DNA of 54,845 bases from an uncultured Akkermansia sp. Its GTDB lineage: Bacteria; Verrucomicrobiota; Verrucomicrobiia; Verrucomicrobiales; Akkermansiaceae. A program made the translations under genes and the position numbers. Numbering within the stretch: position 1 is the stretch's first letter; every line of letters starts with the position of its first letter. The DNA is taken from assembly GCA_947588735.1 (NCBI GenBank), contig CANQAD010000006.1, positions 1-54,845 of the forward strand, given 5' to 3'. The notes beneath the pieces are model-generated. The model searched no databases, was not told the origin of the DNA, and saw only the letters and a list, made by a program, of their open reading frames with translations. Shown piece by piece: positions 41,387 through 48,117 of this stretch.

Positions 41387-42469
41387 ATGAACATAGGAAT
41401 ACTTAACGCCGGTGGTGACTGCCCCGGACTCAATGCAGTCATAGAGGGCGCTGTGGGCGCAGCAACATCCCGCGGATGGACTGTGTATGGGTTTTACGAC
41501 GGATTTGAAGGCCTGCTCTCCACGGAGCAGGATGAACGATGGAGAATTTTAACCCCTGCCAACTGTCTCAACATTCGCTCAATGGGAGGCACCGTGCTCG
41601 GCACGGTCAACAAGGGCAACTTTACGGTGAAGAGCGGTGTGGATGGGCGTATGAAGATTGCTGATGAGGTTCTTAAAAGAAGCCGGGAGACTGTGGATCG
41701 GCTTGGGTTGGGGGCGCTGATCGTGGTGGGCGGCGATGGCTCGCAAACCATCGGGCTTGAGTTGCGGCAGATCGGGTTGCCGATCGTGGGGGTACCCAAA
41801 ACGATCGACAATGACTTGGGCTCCACAGATTACACGTTCGGTTTTTGGACGGCAGTGTCAGTCGTGAGCGGCAATTTGGACCGACTGCGCACAACGGCGG
41901 ATTCGCACCAGCGCATGATGGTGGTGGAGGTCATGGGGCGACATGCCGGCTGGATTGCACTGTACGGAGGAATTGCAGGCGGGGCGGATGTCATCCTGAT
42001 ACCGGAGATTGAGTTCAAGCTGGAGGAAATTGTACGTAAGGTGGAGTTGCTCAAAGCGCTTGGGCAGCGTGAGATTTTGGTTGTGGTGAGTGAGGGCGCG
42101 AAGATAGGCGGCAAGCTGCTCACGTTAGATGAGGAAACGAAGGGGGAGGTGCGTCTGGGCGGCATAGCTTCTTTCTTATCTACTAAGTTGGAGACTATTA
42201 CTGGCATAGAAACGCGTTACTGCGTGCTTGGTCATGTGCAGCGCGGCGGTTCGCCGATACCCTTTGACCGCGTACTGGGAGTGCGTTGTGGGGCCAAGGC
42301 AATAGAGCTGATTGAGGAGGGAAGATTCGGCGACACGGTGGCGCTTTCACGCAATGAAATCGTATCCATGCCGATAGAGGAAGCTGTGCGGCAGCTCCAC
42401 TTGGTTGATGAGAAGAGTCAGCTGGTGGAAGCAGCCAAGGAGATAGGAATTTCATTTGGGGATGAGTAA
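41387..42469 (+). CDS. pfkA: 6-phosphofructokinase (ATP or PPi dependent, group III-like)
   Basis: 360 aa. It phosphorylates fructose 6-phosphate in glycolysis. Intact motifs: GGDGSQ (115-120), PKTIDND with catalytic Asp141 and Asp143, MGRHAGWIAL (183 on), and GHVQRGGSP. The residue after the GGD aspartate is Gly (ATP-like in E. coli numbering 104) while Lys precedes TIDND (PPi-like, 124). This combination occurs in the mixed-substrate group III, so the phosphate donor cannot be fixed. It would feed amino-sugar carbon from the upstream genes into glycolysis. Confidence 0.92.
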   Translation: MNIGILNAGGDCPGLNAVIEGAVGAATSRGWTVYGFYDGFEGLLSTEQDERWRILTPANCLNIRSMGGTVLGTVNKGNFTVKSGVDGRMKIADEVLKRSRETVDRLGLGALIVVGGDGSQTIGLELRQIGLPIVGVPKTIDNDLGSTDYTFGFWTAVSVVSGNLDRLRTTADSHQRMMVVEVMGRHAGWIALYGGIAGGADVILIPEIEFKLEEIVRKVELLKALGQREILVVVSEGAKIGGKLLTLDEETKGEVRLGGIASFLSTKLETITGIETRYCVLGHVQRGGSPIPFDRVLGVRCGAKAIELIEEGRFGDTVALSRNEIVSMPIEEAVRQLHLVDEKSQLVEAAKEIGISFGDE

Positions 42470-42490
42470 GAAAGTTCCCGGGCAAAGGCG

Positions 42491-42515
42491 CGTCAAGGTT
42501 GTGAGAGTCTTGACG
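42491..42515. promoter_or_regulatory. Inverted repeat upstream of the LolC/E-like gene
   Basis: CGTCAAG, 11-base loop, CTTGACG. The second arm contains a possible -35 TTGACG. It could be an operator or a weak terminator of the nan-pfk operon; no T-tract. Confidence 0.3.
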
Positions 42516-42550
42516 GTGCGCAATCGTGTAGCGAACAAAGCGGAGAGAAT

Positions 42551-44212
42551 ATGAGATTTTTGAGACGGAATCTGAGTTTGATGCTGGCGGTGCGTTATCT
42601 CAATCCTCTGCGCACGCTATTTTCCATTATTACGCTGATATGTCTGTTGGGAGTGGCGTTGGGGGTCATGGTGCTCATCGTGGTGCTGGGAGTGATGGAA
42701 GGCTTGCAAGATGAGATGGAAACGCGATCGCTTGCCTTTACGCCGCACTTAGTTGTCGGTTTGAGTGACGGGATGCAGACACTTGCACTCACCGAGCATG
42801 ATACGCATTGGCCGGAGTTGCGTGATCAAATAGCCAAGTTGCCCGGAGTAGTCTGCGTGTATCCTCAGGTGAGCGCGCACGTGCTTGCGCAGAGCGAAAC
42901 GGGGCGGCAGACCGCCAACTTCACTGCGGTGGAGCCACAAAATCAAGCGCAGATTAAACCATTGGAGGAGATGCTGCGCATCGGCAACTTCGATTTTGGA
43001 GCAGGGTTGGATCAGCAGTGCGTAATTTCCGCCAATCTTGCCGCATCGCTCGATTTGACCGTTGGTGAAAAGGTGCACGTGGTGCCAGTCGGCAGTCTGG
43101 ATAAAATCACTCCGCTTCTCGGCATGGTGCTCTCTCCTATGCAGACTCGCCAGGATCCTGCTTTTTTGGATGGAGTTAAAAGCTTGTTTGACGGAGCAAA
43201 GCCGGCCAGGGGGGGAGTATTGCCAGCGGCGGGAAAGTTGGAGGCGGTTGCTGAGCGCATGGCGCAGTTTGATGCCGCGAAGTTGCGCCCCGGAGAAAGT
43301 GAATTGCTGGATGTGCTTGATGAGTTGCTTGAGGCTCACCTCGGCGGTAAGATGCCCTTCACTCCTCAGGAGCAAAAACGCTGGAACGACAGCGCGCGCC
43401 AGCTTGCCGAACTTGACCACGATAAAGAGGATGGACGGGCTTTAAAGAGCGTGCGCGATATGGTGTTGCCCGTGGATTTGGAGATATGCGGCATTTACCA
43501 GGCTCCGGAAAATATGCCGGGACCGGACCTTTACATCCCTCTGCCAATTGCACAGGAGATGGTAGGCTATGGCACCACCGGCGGAAATGAAGTCATGGGA
43601 CTTTGCGTGCGCGTGGAAAATGAGAAACTGCATCAGACCGCGGAGATTGTGAGGCAGATACAGTCCTTGCTGCCTGCTTTGGCTGATTCAGATCAGCCGA
43701 ATTCCTTGGGCTTGCGCTGGCTAATTGTCCCGTGGTCGGAGAGTTTCAAGCAATGGCATCAAATGATAGCCAAAGAGCGCATCATGATGAGTTTTGTGCT
43801 TTCCTCGATTTCGCTGATAGCGAGTTTCTGTATCATGGCGGTTATGTTTACGGTGAGTTTGCAGCGGCGACGTGAGATAGCCGTGCTGCAAGCTTTAGGC
43901 GCCACGCCCGGCAAAATTATGGCAATATTTACGTGGCAGGGAGTCATCATCGGATTTGTGGGGGCCGTTTTGGGCGTCGCGCTCGCTTTGTTGGTGCTTT
44001 ACTACCGGCTGGAGATTCAAGCGTTCCTGGCAAGTATGGATATGGACCCGTTCCCGATGCAAACGCATGGCATTTCTTTGCCCGCCAAATATACTCCGAG
44101 CACCATCGCCATGCAGGCAATTCGCGCATTTATCATGGTTACCTTGGCCTCGGCCATACCGGCGTTTTTCATAGCGCGCCAGGACCCCGCCAAGGCGTTA
44201 CGTTCCAACTGA
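42551..44212 (+). CDS. LolC/LolE-like ABC permease
   Basis: 553 aa. The N-terminal membrane segment (about 20-50, TLFSIITLICLLGVALGVMV) is followed by a large periplasmic domain (about 55-390). Three C-terminal membrane segments form the FtsX-like domain, with LQRRREIAVLQALGATPGKI and an ending ARQDPAKALRSN. LolCDE extracts lipoproteins from the inner membrane. This copy is longer than E. coli LolE (about 410 aa) because of extra residues in the periplasmic domain, about 200-305. No LolD ATPase is adjacent. Confidence 0.8.
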   Translation: MRFLRRNLSLMLAVRYLNPLRTLFSIITLICLLGVALGVMVLIVVLGVMEGLQDEMETRSLAFTPHLVVGLSDGMQTLALTEHDTHWPELRDQIAKLPGVVCVYPQVSAHVLAQSETGRQTANFTAVEPQNQAQIKPLEEMLRIGNFDFGAGLDQQCVISANLAASLDLTVGEKVHVVPVGSLDKITPLLGMVLSPMQTRQDPAFLDGVKSLFDGAKPARGGVLPAAGKLEAVAERMAQFDAAKLRPGESELLDVLDELLEAHLGGKMPFTPQEQKRWNDSARQLAELDHDKEDGRALKSVRDMVLPVDLEICGIYQAPENMPGPDLYIPLPIAQEMVGYGTTGGNEVMGLCVRVENEKLHQTAEIVRQIQSLLPALADSDQPNSLGLRWLIVPWSESFKQWHQMIAKERIMMSFVLSSISLIASFCIMAVMFTVSLQRRREIAVLQALGATPGKIMAIFTWQGVIIGFVGAVLGVALALLVLYYRLEIQAFLASMDMDPFPMQTHGISLPAKYTPSTIAMQAIRAFIMVTLASAIPAFFIARQDPAKALRSN

Positions 44213-45030
44213 TGTATATTTATTGGCTAGAAAAACAACAGCGTTGCGGCCCGGCCACCGTACCGGATGTTCTCTCGAAAATCCGATTGGGTGAGCTGAC
44301 GTGGGAGACGCTTGGTTGGCACAGCGGTTGCGGGGAATGGCAACCGTTGCGGCTCCTGCCCGCACTAGCTGACTTTGCCAAGCTTGACGCTTCCCCGGAA
44401 GAGACGGAAGAGTCGGAAGAGGAATCGAAGGATGGTGAAGGGGAGCTGCATGTACGGTCTGTCCGTTTGCCTGCGCTAATGGCTCGCTTCACCGCGCGAG
44501 TGACGGATTGTGCCATCTACGCGACTTTGGCGCTTGGCGTGGTACATGCGTTTGGATTGCCGTTTCATCCGTATTTGCTGCCGGGGCATCCTCTGTTTTG
44601 GGTGGGCATGCCGGTGCTGGAGGCCATGCTGCTGCGCATTTGGCGGACGACGCCGGGCAAGCGATGGATGGGTATCAGGATGGCATGCATGAACAGGGCT
44701 GGTTTTTTGACGATGCTGGGACGCAGCCTGTATGTATTTGTGTTCGGTATGGGGTGCATGCTGCCATTGCTGATGCCAATCATGTGGTTTTTCTCGTATC
44801 TTAACGTGAGACGGCGGGGATTGGCGCGCTGGGATATACTCTGCAGAGTCATTCCCGTGGCTTTCTCTCCCGTCAGGCCGGGCATGGTCTTTCTCCTGAT
44901 TCCATTTTTCCTGCTCTGCATGCAGCTTTGCTCCTATTTTATGCTTCCCTGGCTGCCTGACATGATGCAGCTCATGCAGGAACAAAATCCTCAGGCCGCC
45001 GAGTTCATTCAGTTGTTAATGAGCAGTTGA
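44212..45030 (+). CDS. GYF_2-like - RDD family membrane protein
   Basis: 272 aa. The N-terminal GYF_2-like domain (about 1-57: MYIYWLEKQQRCGPATV, GWHSGCGEWQPL) is joined by an acidic linker (ETEESEEESKDGEGE, about 65-80) to an RDD domain. The RDD part has about four membrane segments and the motifs LMARFTARVTDCAIY and RTTPGKRWMGIRM. RDD proteins are of uncertain function. The ATG shares one base with the stop of the LolC/E-like gene (TGATG), so the two are coupled. The frame further upstream is a shadow of that gene. Confidence 0.78.
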   Translation: MYIYWLEKQQRCGPATVPDVLSKIRLGELTWETLGWHSGCGEWQPLRLLPALADFAKLDASPEETEESEEESKDGEGELHVRSVRLPALMARFTARVTDCAIYATLALGVVHAFGLPFHPYLLPGHPLFWVGMPVLEAMLLRIWRTTPGKRWMGIRMACMNRAGFLTMLGRSLYVFVFGMGCMLPLLMPIMWFFSYLNVRRRGLARWDILCRVIPVAFSPVRPGMVFLLIPFFLLCMQLCSYFMLPWLPDMMQLMQEQNPQAAEFIQLLMSS

Positions 45031-45043
45031 TACGGAAGCTACT

Positions 45044-45201
45044 GCGCGGCAACCGCATTAGGAAGTGCGGTTGCCATTTACGATCACGACTGATGATTTG
45101 TTGATAGCGTGCGCGTTGCGAAGATTTGCCCGGAAACGGGCGTGGTCTGGCGGCTGGGGAGTTTCTCCGCTCTTCCACTTCATGCAAATGCGGTTGCCCT
45201 G
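45044..45201 (+). repeat. Short family A repeat between convergent genes
   Basis: About 158 bases. The left end CGCGGCAACCGCATT with hairpin to GTGCGGTTGCC, and the right end CAAATGCGGTTGCCCTG. The interior is diverged but keeps GTGCGCGTTGCG. The flanks GGAAGCTACT (45034-45043) and GGGAGCTACC (45202-45211) agree at 8 of 10 positions, consistent with a 10-bp target duplication. Confidence 0.7.
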
Positions 45202-45206
45202 GGGAG

Positions 45207-45974
45207 CTACCGGGAGTCTCTGTAGGTTCTGCATCTGTTCACCCAACCCGCCAGCCAACGCTGTTCGCCTCGGGCTGGTGGAGAGTTTTTGACACGCCGA
45301 CGCATTACGACTTCTGCTGCACGTGAGAATTCAGCCGGGGCTGTTTGGGGGGTGACCGTACGCATCTCTTCCAGCACCTGAAGCAAACCCCAGCCTTGCC
45401 CGGAGTACCGCTCGGCGGGGTTGACGCCTTCACCCTTGAAGTTGACATAGTCCACGAGGCAGTAAAGTCCCTGAGCTGTGCGGGATAAAGCGGCATAACG
45501 CGCCTTGACGCCTTCCGGGTTGTGTGCAACGCGCAGCATCGTGCCCAGTGAAGCGTGCGAACGCGCAATGAGAAATTGTGTTTGCAGCTCCAAATGAGCG
45601 ACCAGCCAATGGCGCATCTGATTGGCCAACCCACTGCGATCCGCCAAAAAAGAAGCGCGGTTTGGCCACGGCGCTGCTCCATGGAAATATGTCGGCACAG
45701 CTACACCACGCGCTTGCGCATATGCTACAAATTTCGGGAAGCTCTCATCAAAGGCTTCGCGTACACCGGCCGGATACCAAATGAAGTGACCTATGCCCAA
45801 CGAAGGGAAACGCTCCCCGGCATTCCACGAAACTAAGCCTTGGGTACTCCCTGCGCATTCGTTCATCCACACACGTCGCCCGATGTTGGTGTACTCACTC
45901 GCGACAGAATGCGGTGCGAGTGCGTTCAAGATAAGCAAGACGACAGGTGTCAGAAGTCTGATGCGGTTGCCCAT
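45207..45974 (-). CDS. Secreted protein with lysozyme-like (GH24-type) motif
   Basis: 255 aa. The signal peptide (about 1-26, ending HSVAS) is followed by WMNECAGSTQGLVSWN and then PSLGIGHFIWYP (about 57-68). A glutamate, then a stretch, then S-L-G-I-G-H resembles the catalytic E...T-I-G-I-G-H region of phage-type lysozymes. The rest, including YVNFKGEGVNPAERY, is not like T4 lysozyme, so this may be a separate clan member. It probably acts on peptidoglycan or host glycans, with low certainty. Its first codons match the inverted end of the family A repeat. Confidence 0.6.
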   Translation of the reverse strand: MGNRIRLLTPVVLLILNALAPHSVASEYTNIGRRVWMNECAGSTQGLVSWNAGERFPSLGIGHFIWYPAGVREAFDESFPKFVAYAQARGVAVPTYFHGAAPWPNRASFLADRSGLANQMRHWLVAHLELQTQFLIARSHASLGTMLRVAHNPEGVKARYAALSRTAQGLYCLVDYVNFKGEGVNPAERYSGQGWGLLQVLEEMRTVTPQTAPAEFSRAAEVVMRRRVKNSPPARGEQRWLAGWVNRCRTYRDSR

Positions 45975-45980
45975 GCAGCT

Positions 45981-46009
45981 ATGCTAGCAAGAATCAGCAA
46001 TGCGTGCAA
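45981..46009 (-). promoter_or_regulatory. Promoter of the secreted lysozyme-like gene
   Basis: Minus strand: TTGCAC (46004-46009), 17-bp spacer, TAGCAT (45981-45986). The predicted start falls on the ATG at 45974. Confidence 0.55.
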
Positions 46010-46018
46010 GGCTTCTCT

Positions 46019-46188
46019 CAGGGCAACCGCATTGGGAAATGCGGTTGTCATTTACGAGGACGAATTACGAATGACGATTTGGGAAGTTCGGCGAGCGGAG
46101 TTGCGAAGCGTGAGCAACGGGGGAGGGCGGAACCGTGCGCAGGACTGGCTAGAAAGCGAAACGGAGAAGAGGAGCTGAAACACAAGGG
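46019..46188 (+). repeat. Family A left end joined to repeat module C, copy 2
   Basis: CAGGGCAACCGCATT and its hairpin arm AATGCGGTTG (46019-46047) lead into TACGA microrepeats. Module C follows (about 46050-46188), matching 107-250. No right end is found before the marR promoter. It may be a one-ended or rearranged copy. Confidence 0.6.
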
Positions 46189-46250
46189 GATTTTCGATTG
46201 ACGATTTGTTGATCACGTGCGCGAATGCGCAAATTTGTCCGGATTTTTGC

Positions 46251-46278
46251 TTGACATCTGAAAAAGACGGCGTATGCT
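46251..46278 (+). promoter_or_regulatory. Promoter of the marR-RND efflux operon
   Basis: TTGACA (46251-46256), 16-bp spacer, TATGCT (46273-46278). The predicted start is about 46285, just upstream of the dyad at 46288-46307. Confidence 0.7.
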
Positions 46279-46287
46279 CCTGCTGCG

Positions 46288-46307
46288 ATAGGTAGCATAC
46301 TTCCTAT
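46288..46307. promoter_or_regulatory. Probable MarR-family operator
   Basis: Imperfect 20-bp dyad ATAGGTAGCATACTTCCTAT: the ATAGG and CCTAT arms are perfect and 16 of 20 positions are symmetric. It is located between the promoter and the regulator start, a usual place for autoregulation. A second pair, GTATGC (46272-46277) and GCATAC (46295-46300), spans the -10 box. Confidence 0.6.
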
Positions 46308-46310
46308 TTG

Positions 46311-46739
46311 ATGAAAAAGAACGAGCCACACAGCATACTGTTCACCATGAAAATGATTGTGGACCGGGCTGCGACGCTGTACATGGCGCGAGCAGAATGC
46401 CCGGTGACACCGGCGCAGGGACGCGCGCTCATGTACATGGAGAAGCACAGGGGCAAGCCGGTGACGCAGGGAGAGCTGGAGAGATACATGGGCATAAGCC
46501 GCGCTACGATGAAGGGAATCTTGGAGCGACTGGAGGCCAAAGGATATGTGCGCACGGCTTTTGACAGCCGAGATGGTCGTGTGAAAAACGTGTACTTGAC
46601 GGATGCCGTGAAGCGCGACAAACGTCGGGTGCAAGCGCTCCTGGTCGAACTGGATGAACAAGTGTTGCAAGGTTTGGGTGAGAAAGAAGTCGCCAACCTG
46701 CATGCGTGGCTGGAAAAAATGTATGCAAACATTTCATAA
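46311..46739 (+). CDS. MarR-family transcriptional regulator
   Basis: 142-aa winged-helix regulator. The recognition-helix region is GELERYMGISRATMKGILERL (about 57-77), and the wing follows in VRTAFDSRDGRVKNVYLT, which contains the conserved D.RDxR signature. It probably represses itself and the downstream RND pump until a ligand binds. The start is ATG 46311; a TTG directly before it (46308) is possible. The membrane-fusion gene follows after 7 bases. Confidence 0.9.
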   Translation: MKKNEPHSILFTMKMIVDRAATLYMARAECPVTPAQGRALMYMEKHRGKPVTQGELERYMGISRATMKGILERLEAKGYVRTAFDSRDGRVKNVYLTDAVKRDKRRVQALLVELDEQVLQGLGEKEVANLHAWLEKMYANIS

Positions 46740-46746
46740 AACAACT

Positions 46747-48111
46747 ATGAGAACGCGGAAAATAATGACAGGAATGGCGGTTCTGAGTTTGGCGTGCGTC
46801 GGGCTCAGCGCTTGCAAGGACCAAAAGATGCAGGGCGCCGGGGCGGCGGCTCGTCAAATGGCGCCCCTCTCCGTGAGCGTCATGAACATGCAGCAGCAGG
46901 ACGTGGATATAGAGAGCACGTGGTTTGGGCATTTGCGCGGCGTGCAGGAGGCGAATGTCAAGCCCGAGGTGACGGGAAAATTGCTCAAACAGGTGTATTG
47001 GGATGGTACGCTGTGCAAGGAGGGTGAGGTTCTTTTTGAAATTGATCCGGAGAGTTACGAGGCGGCGTTGTCGCAGGCGGATGCCGCCGTGGCCGTATCC
47101 AAGGCAAGTGTGGAGCAGGCATTGGCCGCGGATGACCAGGCCGCCAAGGATGTGGAACGTTACAGCAAGCTGGTGGACAGTGGCTCAGTCTCCGAGAAAA
47201 ACTACACGGATGCTTTGCATGCGCACCGCCGTACCCAGGCAGCGCTGGCATTGGCGAAAGCAGCTGAACAGCAATCCATAGCTCAGCAGGAAATTGCGCG
47301 CATCAACCTGAAGCGTTGCACGATTCGAGCCCCGTTCACCGGAGTCGCCTCCAAGGCCAATGTGAGTGTGGGTGATCTGATCGTCGCAGGTGGAGCGACG
47401 CTCACCACCATGTCCTCCATTGATCCCATACGTGTGGATTTTGTGGTGCCGGGCAAACAAATACTTGCCAAGCTGCTGGCGCCCACCTACAGGCCGGATC
47501 AAGGGGGGATGGTGTCGCCGGTGAAAAATTTCCGCGTGGTGTTGGAAGATGGCACCGTGTATGACCGCGAGGGCGAAGTGGTGGCTGTGGACAGCTTTGT
47601 GAACAGCTCTACCGGCACTGTCAACTTCGTCGGATATATTCCTAACCCGGATCTGAAACTGCGCAGTGGAGCGGCCGTGCGGGTGAAGGCCAAAACCGGA
47701 GTGGAGAAGAACGCCTTGCTGGTGCCAAGTCGCGCGCTCGTCTCTTCCATGAATCACCGCTTCATCTACGTGGTAGGCAAGGATAATACGCCGTACGGCA
47801 TTGACGTGGTCGGCGGTGAGGAGATAACGCTTGAAATGCCCAACGGCGACGGGAAAACGGCGCCCATGCTCATGCAAATCATTACAGGTCGGGTCAAGCC
47901 GCTGGAGGAAAGTCTCAAGGAACTCGGATTTGACAATCCGAAGGATGTGCAAGTCATCGTGGAGGGCGGGCAGATGGCCGCCATCTACGCGCAGGCCAAC
48001 ATGGGGATGCGTGCGGCGGGCATGAAGGAAGGCTTTGGAACCGTGAATCCTCGCCCCTTTGTTTACACGTCTCCCGTGTCCACCACCCCTTCTGTCACCG
48101 CCAAGCAATAA
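46747..48111 (+). CDS. RND efflux periplasmic adaptor (membrane fusion) lipoprotein
   Basis: 454 aa. The lipobox GLSAC gives lipidated Cys23. The barrel-sandwich, alpha-hairpin and beta-barrel layout of AcrA/MexA is visible: EVTGKLLKQVYWDGT, an Ala/Gln-rich hairpin (about 105-175), LKRCTIRAPFTGVASK, and VDSFVNSSTGTVNFVGYIPN. It links the inner-membrane pump to the outer-membrane channel. The start is ATG 46747; the longer frame from 46654 lies inside marR. It is longer than AcrA (397 aa) because of an insert of about 50 residues near 365-420. Confidence 0.93.
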   Translation: MRTRKIMTGMAVLSLACVGLSACKDQKMQGAGAAARQMAPLSVSVMNMQQQDVDIESTWFGHLRGVQEANVKPEVTGKLLKQVYWDGTLCKEGEVLFEIDPESYEAALSQADAAVAVSKASVEQALAADDQAAKDVERYSKLVDSGSVSEKNYTDALHAHRRTQAALALAKAAEQQSIAQQEIARINLKRCTIRAPFTGVASKANVSVGDLIVAGGATLTTMSSIDPIRVDFVVPGKQILAKLLAPTYRPDQGGMVSPVKNFRVVLEDGTVYDREGEVVAVDSFVNSSTGTVNFVGYIPNPDLKLRSGAAVRVKAKTGVEKNALLVPSRALVSSMNHRFIYVVGKDNTPYGIDVVGGEEITLEMPNGDGKTAPMLMQIITGRVKPLEESLKELGFDNPKDVQVIVEGGQMAAIYAQANMGMRAAGMKEGFGTVNPRPFVYTSPVSTTPSVTAKQ

Positions 48112-48117
48112 AGAGCC

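Noticed and set aside
43933..44211. 93-codon extension of the RDD protein
   Set aside because: It lies entirely inside the LolC/E-like gene in another frame; ATG 44212 overlaps the stop of that gene as TGATG.
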